Assembly (NCBI GenBank): GCA_017473105.1 | Contig: JAFUNE010000005.1 | Coordinates: forward strand, 3,037-67,036 | Direction: 5' to 3' | Length of the DNA stretch: 64,000 nt | Source of the DNA: Bacilli bacterium | GTDB lineage: Bacteria; Bacillota_I; Bacilli_A; RF39; UBA660 | In this document: positions 32,972-43,308 of the stretch, piece by piece | Position numbering within the stretch: the stretch's first letter is position 1 | Layout of the letters: every line of letters starts with the position of its first letter | Position numbers and translations under genes: made by a program | The notes under the pieces: generated by a model | Told to the model about the DNA's origin: nothing | What the model saw: only the letters and a program-made list of their open reading frames with translations | Databases searched by the model: none

Positions 32972-34012
32972 CTAGTTAATAGTGAAACTATTATTTGTTT
33001 TTTTTCCATTTACATACAAATAATATGTTCCTGTTTTTATTTTAGAATTACTCAATATTAATGTTTTAAAATCTTCTTTTGCTTCGAAACTTATTATTTC
33101 TTCATTTGATTTTTTTAACGATATTTTACTTCCACTACTAATACTATTATCAAGAGTAAAAGTTACATATTTTTGTTTAGATGATTTATCTGGATTTTGA
33201 ATCATGTCAGATCCTAGTGCAATAACTTCTCCAGCATTTATTTCAAATGTTCTATCTGTATCTATTCCTGCATCTCCACCTTTTGAAGACCCCATCGTAT
33301 AAATATTTCCTCCATTTATGATTAAACTTCCGTTTGAATCTATTCCGTCTCCATTCGCTTTAATAGTTGTGTTTCCACCATTTATTGTGATAATTCCTCC
33401 GTTATCTCCTCCAGCATTTAATCCGTCATCATTTGATTCAATATATATTTCTCCACCATTGATAGTTATATCTGCATCAGTAGTTGCGATTCCTTCTCCT
33501 TCATCTTGATTTCCATAAACTTTTAATATACCAGTTCCTTCAATTGTAAGTTTTCCACTTGAATAAATACATCCATCAAATTCACTAGAACCATTATCTT
33601 TCAAAATATTAGTTGTATTTTTTAATACATTAATAACTAATTCAGAGTTTCCCTTATTTGCAATAGCTGATGTTACATCAGAATTAATAGTTACATTATT
33701 TAAATTTAATACAACCTTTTCATTAGAATCAATTAATATGGTTTTATTAAATGTACCGCTTATATTATATTCTCCACCTTTTGTGATAGTAACATTTGTA
33801 TTGTAATTATTTAAATTTATACTGTTTTCATTGACTTTTGTTCCTGTATCAACATCTTCCTTAGATGTTTCTTTTTCAACTTCTTCTTCAATTGGTTTCA
33901 TTCCATACCCAAATATAAATCCATTCATTTTTTCTACTGATAATAATAAAATTATTAATATTATACTTAATACTACTATAATTGTAACTTGTACTTTTGT
34001 TTCTTTATTCAT
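32972..34012 (-). CDS. Cthe_2159-like (DUF4353) beta-helix carbohydrate-binding protein
   Basis: A 346-residue protein with an N-terminal membrane anchor (8-27), an acidic linker and an extracellular right-handed beta-helix. Its repeating strands are characteristic of the family named after Cthe_2159 of Clostridium thermocellum, a calcium- and polygalacturonate/cellulose-binding protein: GTILKVYGNQDEGEGI, ADITINGGEIYIESNDDGLNAGG, SLIINGGNIYTMG. The Asp/Asn turns (NDDGLNA, GDGIDSNG) are the calcium-type loops. The C-terminal 70 residues form a separate beta domain. Probably a surface polysaccharide-binding protein; anchored, not sortase-linked. Confidence 0.8.
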   Translation of the reverse strand: MNKETKVQVTIIVVLSIILIILLLSVEKMNGFIFGYGMKPIEEEVEKETSKEDVDTGTKVNENSINLNNYNTNVTITKGGEYNISGTFNKTILIDSNEKVVLNLNNVTINSDVTSAIANKGNSELVINVLKNTTNILKDNGSSEFDGCIYSSGKLTIEGTGILKVYGNQDEGEGIATTDADITINGGEIYIESNDDGLNAGGDNGGIITINGGNTTIKANGDGIDSNGSLIINGGNIYTMGSSKGGDAGIDTDRTFEINAGEVIALGSDMIQNPDKSSKQKYVTFTLDNSISSGSKISLKKSNEEIISFEAKEDFKTLILSNSKIKTGTYYLYVNGKKTNNSFTIN

Positions 34013-34070
34013 AACATATCCTCTCTTTAAATATATTATTTAAATATTAAATTAAGATTAAAAACTTTGT

Positions 34071-34922
34071 TTATTTTAAATATTTTTTTAATTCTTTCAT
34101 TTTATTTTTCATATCTTTTATACCAACTTGATATACGGCTTCAAGCTTATCTGGATTTCTTTCGATTAAATCAATATCCAAATTTTCACTTGGTCTTATA
34201 ACAAATACTTTATTTTCTTTTTCTAATTCTTTTATATATTCAACGCATTCATTATACTCATTATGTCTATTCATCATTCTTTCTATTAATTTAGGATATT
34301 TTTTGAAGACTATGTTTATCATTTTTATTTTTTTCTTTGATAATATTTTCTTTCTATATGTATCAGGTTGAGTTAAAACTACTATTACTTTATCGCATCC
34401 TAGACTCATACATTTTTTTACTGGTATAGAGTCACTTATTCCACCGTCAAGATAATATTCTCCATCTATAAGAACCGGTCTTGTCATTATAGGTATTGCT
34501 GAAGATGCCCTTAGTTTTTCCATGTCTTTGATAACATCTTTAATTTTAAAATACTTAGGTTCTGCTGTTTTCATATTTGTTGCTGTTGCATATAGTTCTT
34601 TTTTTGATTTCATAAATGTTTCATTATCAAACACATCATATTTTTCTGTTATTTTGTAATATGCAAATTTTTTATTAACAACATTTCCTGTAAAAAGTAG
34701 CGACCACATACTTATATTTCTTCTGTCTTTACAAAATCTTTTGTTATATCTTATTGCTCTTCCTCTTTGCTTTGAAAAATAATTTGGTCCAAATAAAGCT
34801 CCTGCACTTGTTCCTACAATGCAGTCTACTTCAATATTATTATCCATCATTATATCAAGTACTCCTGAAGAGTATAATCCTCTTAAGGAACCACCTTCTA
34901 GTACTAATCCTACTTTTGACAT
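34071..34922 (-). CDS. Patatin-like phospholipase (RssA/YjjU type)
   Basis: A 283-residue cytosolic serine hydrolase with the patatin catalytic dyad layout: oxyanion GGSLRG (10-15), nucleophile elbow GTSAG (Ser39), and Asp of the LDGGISDS motif near residue 160. The internal SSAIPIMTRPVLIDGEYYLDGG stretch is typical of the bacterial YjjU/RssA branch. The expected activity is acyl hydrolysis of phospholipids or esters. GGAGGC ribosome site; 11 bases downstream of the gene at 34934, likely co-transcribed. Confidence 0.88.
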   Translation of the reverse strand: MSKVGLVLEGGSLRGLYSSGVLDIMMDNNIEVDCIVGTSAGALFGPNYFSKQRGRAIRYNKRFCKDRRNISMWSLLFTGNVVNKKFAYYKITEKYDVFDNETFMKSKKELYATATNMKTAEPKYFKIKDVIKDMEKLRASSAIPIMTRPVLIDGEYYLDGGISDSIPVKKCMSLGCDKVIVVLTQPDTYRKKILSKKKIKMINIVFKKYPKLIERMMNRHNEYNECVEYIKELEKENKVFVIRPSENLDIDLIERNPDKLEAVYQVGIKDMKNKMKELKKYLK

Positions 34923-34933
34923 ATTGCCTCCTA

Positions 34934-35239
34934 TTATTTATTTGTTTTACTATAATATATAATTTCTTTTCCTAACGATTTTGCATATTCAATTTCTTTT
35001 TTGGTACTTTCACCTATATAATTATCTATATCAATTACTAATATTGCATCAGATAATTTAATTCTTTCAAAATGCATTTGTCCAACTATTTCTTTTTCTT
35101 CTTCTGTGTATGAATTTTTATCTTTTCTTACTGGATATATTGGAGTAAGCATACAATTGCCTTCTTTCCCATATCTTTCAGTAATTTCCATCATTTCTTT
35201 TTGATATTTTAAACTTCCACATACAGTTATTATTTTCAT
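34934..35239 (-). CDS. Nucleoside 2-deoxyribosyltransferase-like protein
   Basis: A 101-residue single-domain protein with a Rossmann-like start KIITVCGSLKYQKEM, a QMHFERIKLSDAILVIDIDNYIGESTKKEIEYAKSLGKEIIYY C-terminal half, and the conserved Gly-Glu-Ser with a second Glu two turns later, as in the N-deoxyribosyltransferase superfamily (DUF4406-like small members). These enzymes cleave or transfer the glycosidic bond of deoxynucleosides; small members lack full characterisation. Strong AGGAGG site; own promoter at 35277-35285. Confidence 0.7.
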   Translation of the reverse strand: MKIITVCGSLKYQKEMMEITERYGKEGNCMLTPIYPVRKDKNSYTEEEKEIVGQMHFERIKLSDAILVIDIDNYIGESTKKEIEYAKSLGKEIIYYSKTNK

Positions 35240-35276
35240 AAATCCTCCTAATACTTTTTTATAGAACTAATCCAAT

Positions 35277-35285
35277 TATAACATA
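35277..35285 (-). promoter_or_regulatory. Extended -10 of the deoxyribosyltransferase-like/patatin operon
   Basis: TGTTATAAT directly behind the terminator of the preceding gene. Confidence 0.5.
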
Positions 35286-35289
35286 AAAA

Positions 35290-35310
35290 AAACCTAATAC
35301 AGGTGTTTTA
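35290..35310 (-). terminator. Terminator of the 35308-36219 gene
   Basis: AAACACCT paired with AGGTTTT (one bulge), overlapping the stop codon, followed by T's. Confidence 0.6.
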
Positions 35311-36219
35311 TTTTAAAATATCATATCCGGCTGAATCTAACATATCATTAAATACTTCTACTATGTATTTATTTTTCTTTTTCGCTATTGTATCTAGTTC
35401 TTCCACATTATTAAGCCAGTGAATGATTAATTTATCTCTTAAATTATCTTCATCAAAATTAAACATATTTGAATAACTTTTATTTTCTACTTTTTCACTT
35501 GCCAACTCAAATAACTTGATTCTTTTTTCTTTTGATAATCTAAGTGCAAAACTTATCATAATTAATTGATTCTTCGTTGGTAATTTATCTATTGTTAAAT
35601 CATAAATACCTTTTTTAATTAACGATTCATTTCCTAATTGATGAAGAGTTAATTTACTTTCTTTTATTAATTCATTAAAATATTCTTCAAATGTATTAAT
35701 GCTACTAAATTTTGTTTCATTATTACTTGATAGTTCGTAAATATAGTCTGCAACTTCATTTACATTTGCCATATTTGTACCAAATTTATCTTTTATAAGT
35801 GATATTAATAAATCTACATTATATTCATTTAATAAAACATTGTCTATATAATTTCTTTCTTTTTCTATAATCATTTTTTTAAATTCATCTTTTGGTATAT
35901 TTTTTACAAGATAAGAATTTTTATATCTTTCATATATTTCACTTGCTACACATCTAATTAAGAAGAAGTCATGATGTTTTCCATCTCTAATTTTTAAACA
36001 TTGATTTAATTTATTTTGTTCTTTATATGCTTTAAATGCTGCATCTAAAAACGTTTCTACACTGTCTTCTTCACTTAAATTTTTAAAACAATATTCATAT
36101 AATGACATATACATATCTTTAAAAAATAATTTTTTTATTAATAAATATACATCGTGCTCTTCTCCATCCATAAAATCTTTTAATATTTCTATATCTATTC
36201 TTCTAAAATCTTCATTCAT
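35308..36219 (-). CDS. Hypothetical helical protein with cryptic HTH-like segment
   Basis: A 303-residue cytosolic protein of no family known to me. The stretch LTLHQLGNESLIKKGIYDLTIDKLPTKNQLIMISFALRLSKEKRIKLFELAS (about 193-245) has the outline of a divergent XRE-type helix-turn-helix: a short turn, then P-x-K-x-x-L-I-x-I-x-x-A-L-x-L-S. The C-terminus (NNVEELDTIAKKKNKYIVEVFNDMLDSAGYDILK) repeats a NEVLxxAG-like pattern. A DNA-binding regulator is plausible but unproven. The start at the ATG at 36219 follows a GTGAGTGAT purine run; the longer GTG start lies inside this site. Confidence 0.5.
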   Translation of the reverse strand: MNEDFRRIDIEILKDFMDGEEHDVYLLIKKLFFKDMYMSLYEYCFKNLSEEDSVETFLDAAFKAYKEQNKLNQCLKIRDGKHHDFFLIRCVASEIYERYKNSYLVKNIPKDEFKKMIIEKERNYIDNVLLNEYNVDLLISLIKDKFGTNMANVNEVADYIYELSSNNETKFSSINTFEEYFNELIKESKLTLHQLGNESLIKKGIYDLTIDKLPTKNQLIMISFALRLSKEKRIKLFELASEKVENKSYSNMFNFDEDNLRDKLIIHWLNNVEELDTIAKKKNKYIVEVFNDMLDSAGYDILK

Positions 36220-36252
36220 TATTATCACTCACTTTAATTTTTTCTTATTTTA

Positions 36253-37260
36253 TTATATTTTTCTTTTTAATACAAGACCATATTCTTTTTTATTATTTAT
36301 ATCTTTTATTCTTTCGTTTTCTAAATATACTCTTTTGAAGTAATCTTGCTCATTTAGTTTTAATACTTCTTCGCATGTTAAATTATCTTTATTTTTTCCA
36401 AATGGTCCATTTTCATCTATTGGTGAAACATATACAAGTGTATTTTTAAACATATTTCTTAATTTTTTGTATATGTAAATATAATCTTGTTCTGTTAAGT
36501 TTCTTGTATGAAACTTTTGATCAAAGTTTAGATATGTATCATGACTTTCAAAAAATGCTACTTTTTTATTATTGTTTGTCATTGGTGAATCTGCTGGAGT
36601 TAATACATCAATGTATTTTGCCATTTCATCTCTCCATTTTTGATTTCCTCCTAGAAATTCTCCATATCCATACATACCATTTAATAATAAGAACATTTTA
36701 ACTCTTTTAAAAAAGTTAACTCCATCTTTTGGAAGACCTATATGTTTAGATGCATCAAATCTTAATCCTTTAACTCCACATTCTTTTAGTTCAGTTAAGT
36801 ATCTAAACATTATATTTTGTAAATCATCATTTGATAAATCTAATCCTGGAAGACCAATATTTTCTGTTGTCGCACTAAATCTATTATCTCCATCTCTTAT
36901 CATTAATTTTGTTTTAAAAAAGTCTTTTCTATCTAATATTTCCTTATCTACTTTTTCACTTGGTTCACATGGATGAGAACAATCTTTATTTGCTACATGA
37001 TTTAATACTACATCCACTATTATATCTATATCATATTCTTTTGCTTTATCACATAATCTTTTCAAATCTTCTTTTGTTCCAAACATATTTCCAACTCTAA
37101 ATCCCAATGGTTGGTATGAAGACCACCAATGAAATTCTTTTTCCTGTTTGAATGGTTGCATTGGATTTATTTGAATCGCATCAAATCCTTGTTCCTTAAT
37201 ATTCTCTAATTCTTTTTCAATACTTTCTAATTTCCAATTTAATAATTGTATTACTTTCAT
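36253..37260 (-). CDS. Alpha-amylase family (GH13) enzyme
   Basis: A 335-residue cytosolic glycoside hydrolase family 13 TIM-barrel protein without signal peptide. Conserved regions in order: DVVLNH (83-88), GLRFDASKH with nucleophile Asp169, YGEFLGG with acid/base Glu201, and FFESHDT with transition-state Asp241. It is short because the C-terminal beta domain is nearly absent. It should act on intracellular alpha-glucan or maltodextrin. AAGGAG ribosome site. A 25-base near-palindrome (37279-37303) lies 19 bases upstream of the start and may be an operator. Confidence 0.88.
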   Translation of the reverse strand: MKVIQLLNWKLESIEKELENIKEQGFDAIQINPMQPFKQEKEFHWWSSYQPLGFRVGNMFGTKEDLKRLCDKAKEYDIDIIVDVVLNHVANKDCSHPCEPSEKVDKEILDRKDFFKTKLMIRDGDNRFSATTENIGLPGLDLSNDDLQNIMFRYLTELKECGVKGLRFDASKHIGLPKDGVNFFKRVKMFLLLNGMYGYGEFLGGNQKWRDEMAKYIDVLTPADSPMTNNNKKVAFFESHDTYLNFDQKFHTRNLTEQDYIYIYKKLRNMFKNTLVYVSPIDENGPFGKNKDNLTCEEVLKLNEQDYFKRVYLENERIKDINNKKEYGLVLKRKI

Positions 37261-37278
37261 TTAAACTCCTTAAAATTT

Positions 37279-37303
37279 AAATTTAAAGTGCACTTTTAAA
37301 TTT
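37279..37303. promoter_or_regulatory. Near-palindrome upstream of the GH13 gene (candidate operator)
   Basis: AAATTTAAA-GTGCAC-TTTTAAATTT, symmetric but for one extra T, in the divergent region between the GH13 gene and the plus-strand Doc-like gene. Confidence 0.4.
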
Positions 37304-37404
37304 ATTAATTTCATTATAAATGTTGTGTCTAGTTTTCTTCAATGGAAAAAATTTCTCCATTTTAAGAAATAGTAATTTATGATAGAATATTTTTAGGTGA
37401 TAAG

Positions 37405-37791
37405 ATGTACAAAGAATATTTATGTCAAATTAATAAATCTATATGTAATAATGATTTTGGAATAAGAGATGAATCTTTTTTTAATTTAATTGATAAATAT
37501 ATAAATGATGTTAATAATTACATAGAAGATGAACTTATTTTAAAAAGTTCTATGAAAGTTTCTGCCTTAATAAAGTTATATCAACCTTTTAATGATGGAA
37601 ATCATAGAACTGCCTTAATAGTTTTTGGTGATTTAATTACAAGTAAGGGTTATTCTTTTGATTACCAAACTGCTTTTAATGATATGAGTAATAAAAGATT
37701 AAATATTCCTACTATTTATAGTGAAGATGATGAAATTGGAACTTTTAATAAATGGTTTAAATATATAAGTAAACCTGAAATGAAATTATAG
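37405..37791 (+). CDS. Degenerate Doc/Fic-like protein
   Basis: A 128-residue single-domain Fic-fold protein of the Doc type. The motif region reads QPFNDGNHRTA (60-70): the Asp-Gly-Asn-x-Arg phosphate-binding loop is kept, but the catalytic His of HxFx(D/N)xNKR is Gln60 and the Lys is His67. It therefore is probably not an active AMPylase or kinase. No antitoxin-like small gene is adjacent. One of only two complete plus-strand genes in the window; AGGTGATA ribosome site and its own terminator. Possibly a decoy, a binding protein or a decaying gene. Confidence 0.7.
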   Translation: MYKEYLCQINKSICNNDFGIRDESFFNLIDKYINDVNNYIEDELILKSSMKVSALIKLYQPFNDGNHRTALIVFGDLITSKGYSFDYQTAFNDMSNKRLNIPTIYSEDDEIGTFNKWFKYISKPEMKL

Positions 37792-37808
37792 ATTATTTAT
37801 TAATCTAT
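37788..37808 (+). terminator. Terminator of the Doc-like gene
   Basis: ATAGATTA/TAATCTAT stem with 5-base loop starting at the stop codon, followed by seven T on the plus strand. Confidence 0.85.
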
Positions 37809-37828
37809 TTTTTTATAAAAAAAAGAAG

Positions 37829-37847
37829 AGATTAAAATTTAAAATCT
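37829..37847 (-). terminator. Weak terminator of ffh
   Basis: AGATT/AATCT stem followed by CTTCTTTTTTTT on the minus strand; a short stem but a long T-rich run, overlapping the ffh stop codon. Confidence 0.5.
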
Positions 37848-39145
37848 TTAAATCCCTTCATATTTTTCATTTGTTTCATCATGGTTCTCATTTGTTCAAA
37901 TTGTTTTAGTAATCTATTTACTTCTTCAACACTTTGTCCACAACCCTTAGCAATTCTTTGTTTACGAGTTGCTTTTATAATATCTGGATTTCTTCTTTCT
38001 TCTGGTGTCATAGATAAAACAATTGCTTCTGTTCTTGCCATTGCTTTTGGATCAATTTCTACTTTATCAAGACCCATTTTTGATGCACCTGGGATTAATT
38101 TAATTAGGTTTTCTAACGGACCTAATTTTTTTATTTGATTAGATGTTTTTAAGAAATCTTCTAAATCAAATTTTCCTTTTTGCATCTTTTTAGCAGTACT
38201 CATCATTTCATCTGTATCAAGTTCTGCTTCTGTTTTTTCAATTATTGATAGTAAATCTCCCATTCCAAGAATTCTACTTGCGATTCTATCTGGATAAAAA
38301 TCACTTATTCCATCAAGTTTCTCAGATTCTCCGATTAATTTAATTGGAATATTAGTTAAGTGTCTTAATGAAAGAGCAACACCACCTTTAGTGTCTCCAT
38401 CCATTTTTGTAAGAACACATCCACTTAATTTTAGTTTATCATTAAATCCGGTAATAACATTAATTGCATCTTGTCCCATCATAGCATCAATTACTAATAA
38501 TTCTTCATGTGGTTTTATTGTTTCTTCAATTTGAACTAGTTCATCCATTAATTCTTCATCAATTTGTAAACGTCCTGCTGTGTCTATTAAGATATAATCA
38601 TATCCTTTTGATTTAGCATATTCTATACCACGACGAGATATTTCAACTGGATTTCCTTTTCCTTCTTCATATACTTCAATATTTAATTGTTTTCCTATAT
38701 CTTTTAATTGATCGATTGCAGCTGGTCTATAAACATCACATGCAATAAACATTGGTTTTTTATGATGTTTTTTTCTTACCATGTTACCTATTTTTCCAAT
38801 AGTTGTTGTTTTACCACCACCTTGAAGTCCAACTACCATTGTAATTGTTGGGTTTTTACCCATTTCAAGAGGAGCTGCATCTCCACCTAATAATTCAACC
38901 AATTCATCTTTTAATATTTTTACAAACATGTCTCCTGGTTTGATACTTTTTCTTACTTCTTCTCCAAGAGCTTTTTCTTTTACGTTATTAATGAATTCTT
39001 TAACAATTTTAACATTAACATCTGCTTCTAGTAAGCATAATCTTATTTCACGAACTATATCACTAATGTTATCTTCATTAATAACACCTTTTGATTTAAT
39101 ATTACTAACAACATTTTGTAATCTTTCACTTAAACTTTCAAACAT
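37832..39145 (-). CDS. ffh: Signal recognition particle GTPase Ffh
   Basis: The 437-residue protein subunit of SRP, which binds signal sequences on the ribosome and delivers them to FtsY. N domain, then the GTPase with G1 GLQGGGKTTT, G2/G3 VYRPAAIDQL and DTAGRLQID, G4 TKMDGDTKGG, and a C-terminal methionine-rich M domain (FEQMRTMMKQMKNMKGF) preceded by the GCGQSVEEVNRLLKQF helix-turn that binds SRP RNA. Length is normal. The adjacent partner gene often found with ffh (ylxM/rpsP) is not present here. GGTGAT ribosome site; own promoter. Confidence 0.97.
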   Translation of the reverse strand: MFESLSERLQNVVSNIKSKGVINEDNISDIVREIRLCLLEADVNVKIVKEFINNVKEKALGEEVRKSIKPGDMFVKILKDELVELLGGDAAPLEMGKNPTITMVVGLQGGGKTTTIGKIGNMVRKKHHKKPMFIACDVYRPAAIDQLKDIGKQLNIEVYEEGKGNPVEISRRGIEYAKSKGYDYILIDTAGRLQIDEELMDELVQIEETIKPHEELLVIDAMMGQDAINVITGFNDKLKLSGCVLTKMDGDTKGGVALSLRHLTNIPIKLIGESEKLDGISDFYPDRIASRILGMGDLLSIIEKTEAELDTDEMMSTAKKMQKGKFDLEDFLKTSNQIKKLGPLENLIKLIPGASKMGLDKVEIDPKAMARTEAIVLSMTPEERRNPDIIKATRKQRIAKGCGQSVEEVNRLLKQFEQMRTMMKQMKNMKGFKDFKF

Positions 39146-39163
39146 AAATCATCACCTTAACTT

Positions 39164-39172
39164 ATTTTATCA
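39164..39172 (-). promoter_or_regulatory. Extended -10 of ffh
   Basis: TGATAAAAT, 18 bases upstream of the ffh ATG. Confidence 0.5.
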
Positions 39173-39183
39173 TAAACTAAAAG

Positions 39184-39207
39184 AAAATACATAATTAAAT
39201 GCATTTT
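39184..39207 (-). terminator. Terminator of the 39218-39529 gene
   Basis: AAAATGCAT/ATGTATTTT stem (one G-U pair), 6-base loop, then CTTTT. Confidence 0.7.
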
Positions 39208-39217
39208 CTTATAATTT

Positions 39218-39529
39218 TTAGTTACTTGGAGTACTTATTTCATCATCTGTCATGGTTGATATTATTAGTTCGTCATCATTAGGTGTTGAAATAATAATAT
39301 CTTGATTATTTTCTTCTTTGTTTTCTTCAGTTTTTTCATCACTTGGTGTTGAAGGATTTTTTTCTTCTGAAAAATCTAAACTTGATAAAAATATTCCACC
39401 TGCTATGCATATTACAAGTACAATTATCGTTGGTATCAAATATATTGGTAATCCCTTTTTTTCAGGTTTATTTTCTTCATTATTTGTTATATTTATATTA
39501 ACATTATTTTCTTGTGAATTATTTTCCAT
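39218..39529 (-). CDS. Small membrane protein with Ser/Thr/Asp-rich extracellular tail
   Basis: A 103-residue protein: Asn/Glu-rich cytoplasmic start (MENNSQENNVNINITNNEE), KKG, one membrane segment (about 30-50), then a low-complexity exposed tail with repeated STPS/ISTPNDDE units. No domain recognised. The ATG at 39529 follows GAGGAG with good spacing; the longer ATG 14 codons upstream is rejected. It lies between rpoC and ffh. The tail could be a glycosylated or wall-spanning spacer. Confidence 0.55.
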   Translation of the reverse strand: MENNSQENNVNINITNNEENKPEKKGLPIYLIPTIIVLVICIAGGIFLSSLDFSEEKNPSTPSDEKTEENKEENNQDIIISTPNDDELIISTMTDDEISTPSN

Positions 39530-39593
39530 TTCTTTATTCTCCTCTATAATATAGAATAACATAGAATACATATTTTTTCAATTTAGAAAAAAA

Positions 39594-39619
39594 GAAAGTA
39601 CTGATTATTCAGCACTTTC
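39594..39619 (-). terminator. Terminator of rpoBC
   Basis: GAAAGTGCTGA/TCAGTACTTTC stem (one wobble), 4-base loop, overlapping the rpoC stop, then seven T. Confidence 0.9.
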
Positions 39620-42600
39620 TTCAGTTTCTTCAATATCATTATTTAACATTGCTTCAACAGTTTCCTCATTTGCATCATCACTTAAGAATTTTTCTTCAAG
39701 AACTTCTGCTGCATCATCATCTAATAATTCATTTTTTAGCATTACTTCGATGTTATTGTATTGTTTAGCTCCTGTTCCAGCAGGTATTAATTTACCAAGG
39801 ATAACATTTTCCTTAAGTCCATTTAACATATCTACTTTTCCACGAGTTGCTGCATCAGTTAAGATTCTTGTTGTTTCTTGGAATGAAGCACTTGATAAGA
39901 ATGAATCTGTTTCTAATGATGCTTTAGTGATACCAAGCATTACTGGTTTACCTGTAGCAGGTACTCCACCACTTAGAATTACTGGTTTATTAATTTCAGC
40001 AAATTCTCTTAATGGTACGCTTAATCCTTCGATAAGTTTAGTATCTCCTGGATCAATAACTTTAATCTTAGTTATCATTCTTCTAACAACTGTTTCTATA
40101 TGTTTATCTGAAACATCAACACCTTGACTCTTATAAACTTTTTGTACTTCTTTTAGGATGTACATGTTAACTGTAGTTGGGTCAGTAACAGCAAGTAATT
40201 CTTTTGGTGAAATACTTCCTTCTGTTAATGCTTGTCCAGCAACGATTTCGTCACCTTTTTCTACTTTTAACTTAGCATTATATTGAGTTGCATGTTCTCT
40301 AGTTTCAACATCATTTGTGATATAAATTTTAAATCTATTCTTTTCATCAACGATTTTTGTAATTTTACCATTGATTTCAGCGATAGTAGCTTTTGCTTTT
40401 GGTATACGAGCTTCGAATAACTCTTCAACTCTTGGAAGACCTTGAGTAATATCAGCTGCAGATGCAACACCACCTGTGTGGAATGTACGCATTGTTAACT
40501 GAGTACCTGGTTCACCGATAGATTGAGCGGCCATGATACCTGTTGCTTCTCCTACTTCTACTAGGTTACCAGTAGCAAGGTTAAGTCCATAACATTTTTG
40601 ACAAATTCCACTTGAACATTTACAAGTAAGAACGCTTCTAATTTCCATCTTAGTGATTCCAGCATCAACAATCTTATCAGCTACTCTTTCAGTAATTAAT
40701 GCACCTCTATCAATAAGAACTTCTTTTGTTTCAGGGTGTAATAATTTTTGATTTGAGTAACGTCCTACGATTCTATCTCTGAATGATTCAATTACACTTC
40801 CACTCTTTTCATCAGTGAACGCTTCAACTTCGATACCTTGAATAGTACCACAATCTTCTTCACGTACAATGATATCTTGAACAACGTCTACTAAACGTCT
40901 TGTTAAGTATCCAGCATCTGCAGTCTTAAGCGCTGTATCCGCTGTACCTTTTCTTGAACCGTGTGTACTTAAGAAGAATTCTTGAACGTCTAATCCTTCA
41001 CGGAATGAAGCAAGAATTGGAATTTCTACTTGACCACCATCTGGTTTAGCCATAATACCACGCATACCAGCAAGTTGTCCTAATTGGTTTGCAGAACCTC
41101 TGGCACCAGAATTGATAATCATTGAAAGTGGATTTTCTACATCTTGTTTTAATAACTCCCCAAGTTTTCCTTGAACAGCATTAGTTGTATCAGTCCACAA
41201 TTTAATAATTTTGTTATGTCTTTCTTCATCAGTAATTAAACCACGTTTAAATTGTTTATTGATTTGAGTTATTGTTTGATTAGTCTCATCAATTAATGTT
41301 TGTTTTTGTGTGTTTACTGGAATATCTGATAAAGAAATTGTAATTCCTGATTTAGTACTGTATTTAAATCCTAAATCTTTTAAGTTATCTAAGAATATTG
41401 ATGTTTCAGTAGTCTTATATCTCTTGAAGATTTGAGCAATTATTTTTCCTAAATCTTTTTTAATTAATGCAGGAACAACTGGCATATTTGCAACTTCTTC
41501 ACGTAAATTTTTACCTTTTTCGATAAAGAATTTATCTGGAGTCATATATTCAATGTTAGCTTTACTTCCTTCATTGATATATGGATAAGTATCTGGGAAA
41601 ATTTCATTGAAGATTATTTTACCAGCAGTAGTTACTAAATATTTTTCCTTTTGTTCATCTGTCCAAATTTTATGTTTTAATTCTTTTGCAAGAATACATA
41701 CTCTTGTATGTAAAGTAATTTCTCTTCTTTCATATGCCATTAAAATTTCATTAGCATTTTTGAAAGCTTTACCTTCGTTTGGTTCACCAGCAAGTTCTAG
41801 TGTTAAATAATAGTTTCCTAATACCATATCTTGTGATGGTGTAACGATTGGTTTTCCATCTTTAGGGTCAAGAATGTTATTAGCACCTAACATTAATAAT
41901 CTTGCTTCTGCTTGAGCTTCTTCACTAATAGGTACGTGAATAGCCATTTGGTCACCGTCGAAGTCTGCGTTGAATCCACCACAAACTAATGGGTGTAATC
42001 TAAGAGCTTTTCCACCAACTAAGATTGGTTCGAAAGCTTGAATTGATAATCTGTGTAGTGTTGGGGCACGGTTTAATAATACTGGATGTTCACGTATAAC
42101 ATCTTCTACTACATCCCATACTCTTTCATCTTGAACATCAATTATCTTTTTAGCAGCTTTAATATTGTGAGCAATTCCTCTTTCAACTAATTGTTGCATT
42201 ACATATGGTTTAAATAATTCTAAAGCCATATCTTTTGGAACACCACATTGATACATTTTTAGGTTTGGTCCTACAACGATAACACTACGTCCAGAGTAGT
42301 CAACTCTCTTACCAAGTAAGTTTTGTCTAAATCTACCTTGTTTTCCTTTTAACATTGAAGATAATGATTTTAAAGGTCTATTTCCAACACCTTGAACACT
42401 TCTTCCACGTCTTCCATTATCGATTAATGCATCAACTGCTTCTTGAAGCATACGTTTTTCATTTTGAACAATGATTGTTGGTGCTTCTAATTCTAATAAT
42501 TTTTTAAGACGATTATTTCTATTGATAATTCTTCTATATAAATCATTTAAATCAGATGTAGCAAATCTTCCACCTGGAAGTTGAATCATTGGTCTTAAGT

Positions 42601-43308
42601 CTGGTGGTAAGACAGGAAGAACATCTAAAATCATCCATTCCGGTCTATTACCACTTTCTAAAAATGAATTTAAGCAATCAAGTCTCTTAATTAATCTTAA
42701 TTTCTTTTGTCCTTGTGCATTGTCTACTTCTTCTTTTAACTCTGCAACTTCTTTTTCAAGATCTACTTCAGTTAATAATTCTTTAATAGCTTCTGCACCC
42801 ATTCCAACTCTGAATCCATCTCCATATTTTTCATAATATGCTCTGTATTCTTTGTCAGATAATGTTTGTTTTTTAGCAAGAGGTGCAATTCCTGGATCAA
42901 TTACAATGTAACTAACAAAGTATAGAACTTCTTCTAACTCTCTAGGACTAATATCTAATACTAATCCCATTTTTGGAGGTACACCTTTTGCATACCAAAT
43001 GTGGCTAACAGGACTAGCAAGTTCAATGTGTCCCATTCTTTCTCTTCTTACTTTTGCACGAGTTACTTCAACACCACATCTGTCACAAACTACATTTTTA
43101 TATCTTAATCTTTTGTATTTTTTACAACTACATTCGAAATCTTTTGTTGGACCGAATATCTTTTCACAGAAAAGTCCGTCTCTTTCAGGGTTTAATGTTC
43201 TGTAGTTAATTGTTTCAGGTTTTTTAACTTCTCCATATGACCATTCTCTAATCTTTTCTGGAGATGCAATACCTATACGAATTCCATCAAATTCATTAAC
43301 TTCATTCA

